Source: Saccharothrix tamanrassetensis (GTDB lineage: Bacteria; Actinomycetota; Actinomycetes; Mycobacteriales; Pseudonocardiaceae). Taken from it: a stretch of DNA of 64,000 nucleotides. Made by a program: the position numbers and the translations under genes. Positions 43,941-52,516 of this stretch are shown here, one piece after another (positions within the stretch are counted from its first letter, which is position 1; every line of letters starts with the position of its first letter). The stretch lies in contig NZ_JACHJN010000012.1 of the NCBI RefSeq assembly GCF_014203665.1, positions 186,001 through 250,000 on the forward strand, given 5' to 3'. Under the pieces are notes generated by a model. It saw nothing but the letters and a program-made list of their open reading frames with translations. It had not been told where the DNA came from and did not search any database.

Positions 43941-44603
43941 TCAGGACCAGGATTCGGCGGCAGCGCGCCAGAATTGTCCGATGTTGGCCTCCAGCAGGCG
44001 GGCCGAGAAAACGGCCTCGTCCGGGTCGTCGCCGCGGCGGAGACCGTCGTCGACCACCTCCGACGCCAGGGCGAGCAGCTCCTCCGACGCCGTCCCCTCG
44101 TAGTAGTCGAAGAACTCGTCCGGCGCGGCGAGCGCCGACTTCCGCACCCCGGTGGCGATCGCGAGGCAGTCCGGGAAGTAGACGGTCATGTCGGTGTGCA
44201 GGGCCAGGGCGAGCGACGCCTGGCGGCCGGTCACCGCGATCCACGACAAGCAGCCGCTGAACGCGTAGATCGTCGGGTCGGGCTCCCTGCGCCGCAGGTC
44301 GGCGTCCCCGAGCCCGAGTGCACGGGCACACGCGACGAGCTTGGGCGTCGCGTTCGCGACCAGCTCGGTGATCTGCGTGAAGAACGGCGTCGCCGGTGAG
44401 TGCGGGTACTTCGCCAGCCCCACGCCGTAGGCCACCAGCTCCGCTTGGTGGGCCTGCAGTTCGGTCAGGACCATCCCGCGCAGGTCGCCCTCGGTGACGG
44501 TGCCGTCGTTCACCTTGTCCAGAACGGCGTTGCCGACCGGTTGTTCCGCGCGCAGCGTGCCGAGCCGTCCCACGAGATCGGTTGCCTGGCTCTGTGGTGT
44601 CAT
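43941..44603 (-). CDS. TenA/haem-oxygenase-fold protein
   Basis: 220 residues from the ATG at 44603, preceded by AGGAGG at good spacing. The all-helical pattern with ELQAHQAELVAYGVGLAKYP near residue 44 and a late helix EFFDYYEGTASEELLALASEVVDDGL fits the TENA/THI-4/PqqC superfamily. This includes thiaminase-like hydrolases, the cofactorless PqqC oxidase, and haem-oxygenase-like diiron oxidases. The ExxxH pair near the start (ELQAH) could be part of a metal site, but a complete diiron ligand set is not evident. It is the first gene of the four-gene redox operon. Its role there is open. Confidence 0.72.
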   Translation of the reverse strand: MTPQSQATDLVGRLGTLRAEQPVGNAVLDKVNDGTVTEGDLRGMVLTELQAHQAELVAYGVGLAKYPHSPATPFFTQITELVANATPKLVACARALGLGDADLRRREPDPTIYAFSGCLSWIAVTGRQASLALALHTDMTVYFPDCLAIATGVRKSALAAPDEFFDYYEGTASEELLALASEVVDDGLRRGDDPDEAVFSARLLEANIGQFWRAAAESWS

Positions 44604-45548
44604 GGTGCCTCCTCGGCCGGTGGTGTGTTTCTCCGTTGCCGCGGGGTCGCGGGGCCGCCATGGATTCGCGCGAGCCTGCTCGACGAACAACCCGTGTACG
44701 GGAGCGTTCCGAGGATGTTCCGTGGCCGCTTTGTTCCGGCCCCCGGACCTGCTCCGGGTGTACACGCCGCTGCGATTTCTCACGTGTCCGCGCGGTGGGA
44801 CTCCTCATGGCGACAAAGCCACGGCTGGACCGCGCGTTGAACGAAGCTTGGCGATGGATGGCGATGGGAGAAGATTCATGATGAATTTATTGCCGTTCGT
44901 CGCCGGAGACAAGCGGCCGTCCGGGTAGCCGTGCCACATCCTGCGCCTTTCGTCCCACGACTGCATTTCACTGGCCGACCCGTACGGCCAGCGCCCGTTC
45001 AGGGAGCTTTCTTCCGCGGACCTTGTTCCGCCGAAGGCAGCGGAGTAATCACGCGCGCAAGTGCCGATCACGGCGACGACCTTGTTCGAGCTGTGGTATC
45101 GCGCGCCGGGCGCCCGGGTGCTTGCCGACGAGGGACGATTCTCCGGACCGCCGGCGACGAGCGCCGTGTCGTCCCGCGAACCCGGTCCGACCCGGCCACC
45201 AAAGCCGTCCCAAAGAGGTGCCGGAGCGCCGTGGTCCACGCTGACCGGTGTTCAGGTGCGGGTGTCGCGCCATCGGCGGGGCACCTCGGCGGCAGGGGAG
45301 TCATGAGAACCTCGAAGTCGTTCCACAGGACGCGGCCGCCACGTCGTCGGGACCGGTCGAGGAACTCACCGGGTGGAGGTCTGTCGGCCGGGCGCTCGAC
45401 GACCCGTTCGGCAGCCACCGGCAGTGCCGCTGACGTGATCCGTGCCCTCGCCGTCGTCTCGTACGCGCACGGCGCGGCGGCGAGGCACGGCTCACGCCCT
45501 GTACCGGCCGCCTGCGGGCCGACTCGCGGCAGAGGAGCGTGCGCGGCC
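44604..45548. other. 945-base gene-free stretch
   Basis: No convincing gene on either strand; open frames here are Arg/Pro/Ser-rich and lack ribosome binding sites. The part nearest 44604 should hold the promoter of the tenA-like operon, including the direct-repeat box at 44705-44738. A 6-bp-arm hairpin lies at 44742-44758. A locally AT-rich patch lies near 44870-44895. The rest may hold decayed sequence; nothing recognisable was seen. Confidence 0.5.
44705..44738 (-). promoter_or_regulatory. CGGAAC direct repeats, possible SARP-binding box
   Basis: Read on the minus strand, CGGAACA, CGGAACA and CGGAACG occur as direct repeats (44738-44732, 44722-44716, 44711-44705) with periods of 16 and 11 bases. 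They lie about 100 bases upstream of the tenA-like start. SARP activators typically bind heptamer direct repeats with 11-base spacing just upstream of the -10. A SARP gene begins at 48356. Binding is inference. Confidence 0.45.
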
Positions 45549-48356
45549 TCAGCCGTCGAGATCCGCCAGGCACTGCCGGACGCGGTCGAGGTCGGCGGTG
45601 CGCCGGTGGGCGCGGTACAGGTCCGACGCCTGCGACCAGGCGAGCCGGGCTTCGGCGGGCCGGCCGAGGGCGAGGTGGGTCTGCCCGAGCCGTTCCAGGG
45701 TGTCGGCCGTCTGGTAGGTGTTGCCCACGCGGCGGAACAGGGTGAGGGTGTGGAGGTAGTGGCGCAGCGCGTCGGCGTGCCGGCCGGTCTGGTGGGCGAT
45801 GTAGCCCAGGCTGTCCCCGGTGGCCGCCTCGCCGTCGATGTCCTGCTGCCGGCGGTTGAGGACCAGGGCCCGTTCGCAGAACGCGCGGGCGTCGGCGTAG
45901 TCGCCGAGTCGGGCGTGGTGCCAGCCCGCCTGGTTGAACGCCCTGGCTTCGCCCACCTGGTCGCCCAGGACCTGGTACAGCCGCAGCGCGCGGGTCGCGT
46001 GGACCAAGGCGTTGCGGTGGTCCCCCCGCAGTTCCCACGCCCACGCGAAGGCGTGGTGGGTGTGCGCTTGGCCTCGGACGTCCTGGGACTGCTCGGCCAG
46101 CGTGAGGGCCTGCCGGAGGTGGTCGTGGGCTTCGTCGTGCCGCTGCGCCCTGGTGAACGCGTCGCCGAGCCAGCGGTGCGCCTGGATGGCGATGGTCGGA
46201 TCACCGAGCCGCCGGGCCGCTTCGAGCCCGGTCCGCCACGTGGTGATCTCGTTGTGCAGGTGGCCTTGCCTGCGTTGGAAGGTGTGCAGCGTCCAAGCGA
46301 GTTGCCACACCTGCTCGTGCCGGTCGCGGTCCGCGGCCCACTCCTGCGCGGCGAGCAGGCAGGCGTGTTCGGCGGCGAACCACTGCGTCGCGGCGGCCGG
46401 GTCGGCGAGCGGCTGCGGGGCGCAGCCGGGTTCCGGTCGATCCAGTTCGATCCGTGCGCGGTGGGGCTCCAGGAGGTGGTCGCCGCCGGCGGCGGTGTGC
46501 ACGTAGAAGTCGATCAACCGCCGGTAGGCCGCGTCGCGGTCGGCGTCGGGGTGGCGCTGCGCCTGTTCGGTGGCGTACAGCCGGATGAGGTCGTGCATCC
46601 GGTAGCGGCCCGGCTGGTGCTGTTGGACCAGGTGGGCCCGTTCCAGCTGTCTGAAGAGGTCGGCGGTGGCCGCGAGCGGCCGGCCGACCAGGGATGCCGC
46701 CGCGCACAGGCCGATGTCCGGTCCCGGTGCCGAGCCGAGCAGCCCGAACAGCTCGGCCGCCGTGTCGAGCGCGCGGTAGGAGCTGGAGAACACCGCTCGC
46801 AGGTTGGCGGACAGCTCGCCGGCGTCCAACGCGTCCAGCCGGTCGCGGTCCTGGCGGAGTTCCTCGGCCAGCACGGCGAGCGGGAAGTCGGGATGGGCGG
46901 CGGCTCGCGCGGCCAGGATGCTCAACGCCAGCGGGAGGCCCGCGCAGCAGGCGAGCAGCTCGTCCACGGCGTCCGGTTCGGCCGCCACGCGGTCGTGCCC
47001 GAGGTGGCGGACGAGCAGCTCCCGCGCGTCGGGCGGGTCGAGCACGTCGAGCGTGAGCGGTCGCGCGTCGTGCCCGGTGATCAGGCCGGGGAGCTGGTGC
47101 CGGCTGGTGACCAGGACGGTGCACAGCGGACTCCCGGGCAGCAGCGGCACGGCTTGGGCGGTGTCGTGGGCGTTGTCCAGCACGACGAGCATGCGCTTGC
47201 CGGCGACCAGGCTCCGGTACAGCGCCGCCTGGGCTTCCGGGTCGGCCGGAATGGTGTGGGGGTCGACCTGGAAGGCATCCAGGAAACCGCGCAGCGCCAC
47301 CGCCGCCGGCAGCGGTGCCGCCGTGGGGTCGAAGCCGCGCAGGTTGACGAAGAGCTGGCCGTCCGGGAACCGGTCGGTGTTCCGGTGCGCCCAGTGCAGG
47401 GCCAGCCAGGTCTTGCCGACCCCGCCCGCACCGCCGATCGCCGAGATCGCCACCGTGCCGCCCCGGGCGACACCGGCGTCCAGGGCGGCGGTCAGCTCGG
47501 CCAGTTCGTGCGCCCGGCCGGTGAAGGTCCCGGGTGGAGCCGGCAGTTGGCGGGGGAGCGGAGCCGGTGCGGCGGAGGATGGGGTCGACCGCCGCGTCGG
47601 TGCGGTGAGGTCCGGGTGGGCGGCGAGGATGCGTTGGTGCAGCGACCGGAGCGGTTGGCTGGGATCGGCGCCCAGCTCTTCGGCCAGTCGCCGTCGGGTC
47701 CTCTCGTAGTGCCGCAGCGCGTCGGCTTGGCGTCCGCTGCGGTAGAGGGCGAGCATCAACTGCCCGGCCAGGCGTTCGTCGAGCGGGCGCAGGGCGACCC
47801 GGTCGGACAGGTCGGTGAGCAGCTCCGCGTGTTGCCCCCGGCGGAGCAGGACGTCGGTGAGATCGAGCTGCGCGGTGTACCGCTCCTCTTCCAGCGCGGT
47901 GCGGATCGAGGCGAGCCATGACGTGTCGAGTGCGCCGAACGGCTGCCCCCGCCACAACTTGAAAGCCTGCTTGAACAGGTCCACGGCGCGAGCGTCGTCC
48001 TCGGCGTCGCGCGCCCGGTCGATCAGGTGGCGGAACACGTGCAGGTCGACCGAGGCGGTGTCCACCGACATCCGGTAGCCGTCCGACCGCCGGTCGATCG
48101 TCGCGCCCTCGGCTTTGGCCAGGGCACGCCGCAGGAGGCTGATGTAGGTCTGCACCGCGCTGGACGGCCGGACCGGCAGCCGCTGTTCGCCCCACACCCG
48201 GTCGACGAGGTGGTCGACCGGCACCACGCGGTTCGCGTCGACCAGCAGCGCGGCCAGCACCGCCCGTTGACGGGTGTGACCGATGTCGACGGTTTCGCCT
48301 GCGACCAGCGCCTGGACGTCGTCGAGCAGGCAGAACTCCACCGTCATCCTGTCCAT
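45549..48356 (-). CDS. SARP-type (wHTH-BTAD) / NB-ARC / TPR regulator, AfsR-like
   Basis: 935 residues from the ATG at 48356, with AGGAGG 6-8 bases upstream. Domains in order: OmpR-type winged helix (about 5-100, GHTRQRAVLAALLVDANRVVPVDHLVDRVWG); bacterial transcriptional activation domain (about 105-250, ending YERTRRRLAEELGADPSQPLRSLHQRIL); NB-ARC with P-loop GGAGGVGKT near 305-313 and LVVLDNAHD; then TPR repeats to the end. This is the AfsR layout, where the ATPase and TPR parts gate DNA binding by the SARP head. It probably activates the adjacent redox operon (start 44603) or the wider locus, since it is the nearest large regulator. It stands alone on this strand. Confidence 0.9.
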   Translation of the reverse strand: MDRMTVEFCLLDDVQALVAGETVDIGHTRQRAVLAALLVDANRVVPVDHLVDRVWGEQRLPVRPSSAVQTYISLLRRALAKAEGATIDRRSDGYRMSVDTASVDLHVFRHLIDRARDAEDDARAVDLFKQAFKLWRGQPFGALDTSWLASIRTALEEERYTAQLDLTDVLLRRGQHAELLTDLSDRVALRPLDERLAGQLMLALYRSGRQADALRHYERTRRRLAEELGADPSQPLRSLHQRILAAHPDLTAPTRRSTPSSAAPAPLPRQLPAPPGTFTGRAHELAELTAALDAGVARGGTVAISAIGGAGGVGKTWLALHWAHRNTDRFPDGQLFVNLRGFDPTAAPLPAAVALRGFLDAFQVDPHTIPADPEAQAALYRSLVAGKRMLVVLDNAHDTAQAVPLLPGSPLCTVLVTSRHQLPGLITGHDARPLTLDVLDPPDARELLVRHLGHDRVAAEPDAVDELLACCAGLPLALSILAARAAAHPDFPLAVLAEELRQDRDRLDALDAGELSANLRAVFSSSYRALDTAAELFGLLGSAPGPDIGLCAAASLVGRPLAATADLFRQLERAHLVQQHQPGRYRMHDLIRLYATEQAQRHPDADRDAAYRRLIDFYVHTAAGGDHLLEPHRARIELDRPEPGCAPQPLADPAAATQWFAAEHACLLAAQEWAADRDRHEQVWQLAWTLHTFQRRQGHLHNEITTWRTGLEAARRLGDPTIAIQAHRWLGDAFTRAQRHDEAHDHLRQALTLAEQSQDVRGQAHTHHAFAWAWELRGDHRNALVHATRALRLYQVLGDQVGEARAFNQAGWHHARLGDYADARAFCERALVLNRRQQDIDGEAATGDSLGYIAHQTGRHADALRHYLHTLTLFRRVGNTYQTADTLERLGQTHLALGRPAEARLAWSQASDLYRAHRRTADLDRVRQCLADLDG

Positions 48357-48645
48357 CCCGATTCCTCCTCGCACAGCGCTGTCTAGCCAGTCCGACCGAC
48401 CGTTTCAAGGGCGCCCCGGAAACTTCGGACGTTCGGCCCGCCGCCCTGCTCCGGATGTGCCAACACTTTCACCGGAAATGGGAGCGTGGAAGTCGGACGG
48501 AAGATTATTCCACTGCGCGCTGACTGGGGAGGTCGTCATCGTGTGCGCCGGCGAGAATCCGCGGTTGTTGCACCGGACGCCCGTGCGAAACCGATGGCAA
48601 TGGTTGATGCATTTGGCCAAAACCATCCGGCGGAGTTTCGGGAGG

Positions 48646-49236
48646 TCAGTCCGGTCGGCGTAGACCCGCGATGAGGAGTCCGACCAGTCGACGTGCGTCG
48701 TAGCGGGGATCCTGGGCGGCACCGATGCAGAGGTTCCCGACGCCGCGCATGAGTTCGTAGGCGTCCAGGTCCGCCCGGATCTCGCCGGCACGAGCGGCAG
48801 CGTCGAGCAGTCGCGCGCACACGGGCACGAGGCGGTCGAGGAAGTAGGCGTGCAGCGTGTCGAAACCGGCGTGGTCGGACCGCAACGCCTCGGCGAGCCC
48901 GTGCTTGGTGACCAGGAAGTCGACGAAGAGGTCGATCCACCGCCCCAGTGCGGCGTGCGGGGTCGGTTCGGTCTCCAGCAGGGCGGGGCCGGCCTCGGCG
49001 CACGCTTCGACCTGGTGCCGGTAGACGGCGATGACGAGGTCCGCCCGCGTCGGGAAGTGCCGGTAGATGGTGGCCGTCCCGACACCGGCCTTGGCCGCGA
49101 TGTCGCGCACCGGCGCCTCGACGCCCGACGTCACGAAGATCGCGCCCGCCGCGTCGAGCAGGGACTCCTTGTTGCGCCTGGCATCCGCCCGCTTGGGCTT
49201 GGCCACGTTCCCCGCGCCGCAGTCGCCGTCGTCCAC
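48646..49236 (-). CDS. TetR-family repressor
   Basis: 196 residues from the GTG at 49236, preceded by GGAGGGAC. The N-terminal helix-turn-helix (VRDIAAKAGVGTATIYRHFPTRADLV, about 43-68) is typical, and the C-terminal ~120 residues form the ligand-binding/dimer domain. It is divergent from an aldo/keto reductase gene, with two matching palindromes in the 155-base gap, so autoregulation and repression of the reductase are likely. The inducer is probably an aldehyde or ketone handled by the reductase, which is inference. Confidence 0.9.
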   Translation of the reverse strand: MDDGDCGAGNVAKPKRADARRNKESLLDAAGAIFVTSGVEAPVRDIAAKAGVGTATIYRHFPTRADLVIAVYRHQVEACAEAGPALLETEPTPHAALGRWIDLFVDFLVTKHGLAEALRSDHAGFDTLHAYFLDRLVPVCARLLDAAARAGEIRADLDAYELMRGVGNLCIGAAQDPRYDARRLVGLLIAGLRRPD

Positions 49237-49265
49237 CGCACCGTCCCTCCGCTGCCGACTTTGCT

Positions 49266-49311
49266 AACCGGGACAATGTTCCGTATGGTCAAACGGGACA
49301 ACGTTCCGTTT
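49266..49311. promoter_or_regulatory. two palindromic TetR operators
   Basis: Two 21-base near-palindromes (49266-49286 and 49291-49311) share the core CGGGACAAYGTTCCGT and are 25 bases apart. The second has perfect outer arms AAACGG/CCGTTT. They sit between the divergent TetR and aldo/keto reductase genes. Confidence 0.8.
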
Positions 49312-49391
49312 GCTCATGATGACAGAGCCGGAGCCGGCGGCCAAGCCACGCACCGCCACCACGCGTCACCCGCCACGGAGGAGACACGGTC

Positions 49392-50411
49392 ATGCAGTAC
49401 CGCACTTTGGGCCGCACCGGTGTGCAGGTCAGCTCCCTCGCGCTCGGCGCGATGAACTTCGGCCGGACCGGGCGCACCACCCCGGACGAGGTCACCGCTG
49501 TCGTCGATGCCGCTCTCGCCGGCGGGATCAACGTCATCGACACCGCCGACGCGTACGGCGGCGGCGAGTCGGAACGGCTGGTGGGCAAAGCCATCGCCGG
49601 CCGCCGCGACGACGTCGTGCTGGCCACGAAGGCGAACATGCCCATGGGCGACGAGCGCAACCACCGGGGCAGCTCCCGGCGCTGGCTGGTCACCGCGTTG
49701 GACGACAGCCTGCGCCGGCTCGGGGTCGACCACGTCGATCTCTACCAGATCCACCGGTGGGATCCGAGCACCAGCGACGAGGAGACGCTGTCGGCGTTGA
49801 CCGACCTGCAGCGCGCGGGGAAGATCCGGTACTTCGGTTCCTCGACCTTCCCCGCGTACCGCCTCGTGCAAGCCCAGTGGGCCGCCCGCGAGCACCACCT
49901 GAGCCGCTATGTCACCGAACAGCCCAGCTACTCGATCCTGCAACGCGGCGTCGAGACCCACGTGCTGCCGGTGACCGAGCAGTACGGGCTCGGTGTGCTG
50001 GTGTGGAGCCCGCTGGCGTCGGGCTGGCTGTCGGGTGCCGTCCGCGCCGGCCGGGAGATCACCACCAACCGCTCGACGTTCATGCCGCAACGCTTCGACA
50101 CCACCATCCCCGCCAACCGGGCCAGGCTCGACGCCGTCGAGCAGTTGGCCGTGGTCGCGGCCGAGGCCGACCTGACCATGATCCAGCTCGCGCTCGGATT
50201 CGTCACCGCGCACCCCGCCGTGACCAGTGCGATCGTCGGCCCCCGCACGCTGGACCACCTGCACTCGCAACTCGCCGCCGCCGACACCGTGCTCTCCGCC
50301 GACGTGCTGGACGCGATCGACGCGATCGTCCCTCCCGGTGTCGACCTGGCCCCGCACGAGAAGCACGACACGCCACCCGCGCTGCTCGACCCGTCACTGC
50401 GGCGCCGCTGA
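49392..50411 (+). CDS. aldo/keto reductase
   Basis: 339 residues from the ATG at 49392, preceded by GGAGGAGAC. The (beta/alpha)8 AKR landmarks are clear: DTADAYGGGESE with the catalytic Asp and Tyr, ATKANMP with the Lys, and LYQIHRWD with the His. The C-terminal region (ALGFVTAHPAVTSAIVGPRTLDHL) binds NADPH. The family reduces aldehydes and ketones; the branch resembles the actinobacterial YajO/Tas-type reductases. It is controlled by the divergent TetR gene through twin operators. Substrate unknown. Confidence 0.9.
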   Translation: MQYRTLGRTGVQVSSLALGAMNFGRTGRTTPDEVTAVVDAALAGGINVIDTADAYGGGESERLVGKAIAGRRDDVVLATKANMPMGDERNHRGSSRRWLVTALDDSLRRLGVDHVDLYQIHRWDPSTSDEETLSALTDLQRAGKIRYFGSSTFPAYRLVQAQWAAREHHLSRYVTEQPSYSILQRGVETHVLPVTEQYGLGVLVWSPLASGWLSGAVRAGREITTNRSTFMPQRFDTTIPANRARLDAVEQLAVVAAEADLTMIQLALGFVTAHPAVTSAIVGPRTLDHLHSQLAAADTVLSADVLDAIDAIVPPGVDLAPHEKHDTPPALLDPSLRRR

Positions 50412-50450
50412 CGGTGCGGTGGACGGCCGTTCCGTCAGCGCGGAGCTTCC

Positions 50451-51485
50451 TCAGGCGTCGAGCAGCCGCCAGGCGGTGAGGGCGAGCCTGGCCCTGATCA
50501 GCCCGGTCGGCTCGGTCAGCTCGATGCCCAGCGTCCGGCCGAGCTGGTCGAGCCGGCGGGCGACGCTGCTGTGGTGCAGGTGGAGGAGGTCGGCGGCCCG
50601 GCGCAGGGAGCCGGTGGCGCAGTAGGCGTCCAGGGTGTCCAGGTCCTCCGGGTTGCCGCCGACCCGGGCGATCGCGGTCACGTCGGCGTTGTCCCGCGCG
50701 GCGTCCCGGGGCACCTGCGCGAGCAGCGCCAACGCCCCGAGGTCGTGGTAGTGGACGACGGGCTGGTTCGGGGTGGTGAAGCGGAGGGCGGTGCGGGCTT
50801 CCCACCAGGACCGGTCCGGGCTTCCGCCGGCGCCGATGCCCGCCCGCACCCCGGTCGGGAACCGGGCCGGGTCCACGGTGGTGGCCAGGATGACGCCCAC
50901 GTCGGCGACCGGAGCCGCCTTCACCGGGCGGGCCGGGCAGACCAGGGCTCCGACCCGGTCGAGCGGGAGTGGCGACCGCACGGCGATGACGCGGATCGGC
51001 AGGTCGGCGGCGAAACCGAGCAGCCGCAGCGCGCGTGCCCTGGCCGCCTCGTCGCTGTCGGCGCTGATCACCAGTTCGATGAGGGCGGGGTCGGCCATGG
51101 TGGTGCGGGCCGGGCCGTACCGCTCGACGACCGCCGCGGCGGCGATGGCGAGCCGGTCCAGCACCAGGTCGTCGAGCGGCAGGGGCGGACCGGGGCGTTC
51201 CAGCCACGCCGTGCCGATCTCCTCCTCGTCGAGGGTGATCGGTGCCGTGGTGGACGCGGGCGGCTCCGGAGCGGGCGCCTGGCGGCCGTCGGGCCCCATG
51301 CGGATCACCCGTCCCGTGCCGTGCAGCCGGACCCCGACCACGCACTCCGCGAGGTTCGCCGAGGCGCGGGCGAGCGCCGGGATGTCCACCCGCCGGCGCA
51401 TCAGCGTGTCGTAGAACATCACGACCCGGAGCGCGCCCCCGGCTTCCGGGTCCAGGTGCGACAACCGTTCGGCCAGTGCCTCCAT
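50451..51485 (-). CDS. PucR/CdaR-type helix-turn-helix regulator
   Basis: 344 residues from the ATG at 51485. The C-terminal ~65 residues are the PucR C-terminal HTH (LDTLDAYCATGSLRRAADLLHLHHSSVARRLDQLGRTLGIEL). The N-terminal ~270 residues correspond to GGDEF/GAF-like sensing parts of this family but carry no recognised catalytic residues. PucR-type proteins often regulate purine, diacid or aldehyde catabolism. It converges with the aldo/keto reductase and is divergent from the alpha/beta hydrolase, which makes the hydrolase a candidate target. Confidence 0.82.
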   Translation of the reverse strand: MEALAERLSHLDPEAGGALRVVMFYDTLMRRRVDIPALARASANLAECVVGVRLHGTGRVIRMGPDGRQAPAPEPPASTTAPITLDEEEIGTAWLERPGPPLPLDDLVLDRLAIAAAAVVERYGPARTTMADPALIELVISADSDEAARARALRLLGFAADLPIRVIAVRSPLPLDRVGALVCPARPVKAAPVADVGVILATTVDPARFPTGVRAGIGAGGSPDRSWWEARTALRFTTPNQPVVHYHDLGALALLAQVPRDAARDNADVTAIARVGGNPEDLDTLDAYCATGSLRRAADLLHLHHSSVARRLDQLGRTLGIELTEPTGLIRARLALTAWRLLDA

Positions 51486-51571
51486 GACGCGAGGCTAGGC
51501 GACGACCGGTGCGTGATGCGGGCGGTTTGCGCGACGCGCGGCGGATGATCTCCGGGGGGTCGACCGTGAGG

Positions 51572-52477
51572 ATGGTCGACATGGATCCCGAACTGGAAGC
51601 ATTCCTCCCGTTGTTCCCCCGGGCCGAGCTGTCCGATCCGGTGGCCGCGCGCACGAAGTTCGCCGAGTTGGCCGCTGCGGTGCCCGCACCGGACACCTCC
51701 GGCATGGAGATCGAGGACCGCACGGTGCCCGCGGAGCCGGACGTGCCGGTGCGGATCTATCGCCCGCACCGGGCGCAGGGGGCCGTCGTCTGGCTGCACG
51801 GCGGCGGGTTCGTCATGGGCACCGTGGACACCGAGCACCCGTGGGCCGCCCGGATCGCGGAGAGCTCCGGCGCGGTGGTGATCTCGGTGGGGTACCGCCT
51901 GGCGCCCGAACACCCGTTCCCGGCCGCGTTGGACGACGCCTGGGCCGTGCTGGCGTGGACGGTCGGGCACGCGGCCGAACTGGGCGTCGATCCGGAGCGG
52001 ATCGCGGTCGGAGGCCACAGCGCCGGCGGCGGTCTCGCGGCCGGGGTGGCGTTGCGGGCCCGCGACGAGCAGGGGCCGCCGATCCGTTTCCAGCTGCTCA
52101 GCCAGCCCGGGCTGGACGACCGCCAGGAAACGTGGTCGGCGCGGAACTTCACCGATACGCCGTGGATGACCCGCGACAAGGTCACCGCTGCGTGGCGGCA
52201 CTACCTGGGCTCCGCGCCCGCCACGCCGTACGCCGCCCCGGCGCGGGCCGCCGACCTGTCCGGCCTGCCACCCGCCTACGTCTCCACCGCGGAGTTCTGC
52301 CCGAACCGCGACGAGGACATCGCCTACGCGCTGCGCCTGCTCCAGGCCGGCGTGCCGGTCGAGCTGCACCAGTGGCCCGGCACGTTCCACGGATCGCAGG
52401 CGATCCTGTCCGCCGACGTGTCGCAGCGGCAGAACGCCGAACTCGGCGGAGCACTGCGCCGCGCCCTGGCCGGATGA
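51572..52477 (+). CDS. alpha/beta hydrolase-3 (hormone-sensitive-lipase family) esterase
   Basis: 301 residues from the ATG at 51572; the ATG at 51581, with GAGG upstream, is equally possible. The HSL-family oxyanion motif HGGGF and the nucleophile elbow GHSAGGG are intact. The catalytic Asp probably lies in NRDEDIAYAL and the His in GTFHGSQ near the C-terminus. Members hydrolyse short- to medium-chain esters in the cytoplasm. It lies 39 bases upstream of the ABC transporter pair on the same strand and might be co-transcribed. For siderophore-type transporters, an esterase releasing iron from the imported ligand would be logical, but that is a guess. Confidence 0.88.
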   Translation: MVDMDPELEAFLPLFPRAELSDPVAARTKFAELAAAVPAPDTSGMEIEDRTVPAEPDVPVRIYRPHRAQGAVVWLHGGGFVMGTVDTEHPWAARIAESSGAVVISVGYRLAPEHPFPAALDDAWAVLAWTVGHAAELGVDPERIAVGGHSAGGGLAAGVALRARDEQGPPIRFQLLSQPGLDDRQETWSARNFTDTPWMTRDKVTAAWRHYLGSAPATPYAAPARAADLSGLPPAYVSTAEFCPNRDEDIAYALRLLQAGVPVELHQWPGTFHGSQAILSADVSQRQNAELGGALRRALAG

Positions 52478-52516
52478 GGTCCTCACGGCCGACCGTGGTG
52501 TCGAAGAGGGGGAGCG

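Noticed and set aside
44805-45239. A 144-codon minus-strand open frame in the 945-base gap
   Set aside because: No ribosome binding site, no recognisable domain, and composition unlike neighbouring proteins.
44931-47921. Long plus-strand open frame of about 996 codons
   Set aside because: It is the shadow of the SARP/NB-ARC/TPR gene on the other strand; high GC keeps both strands open.
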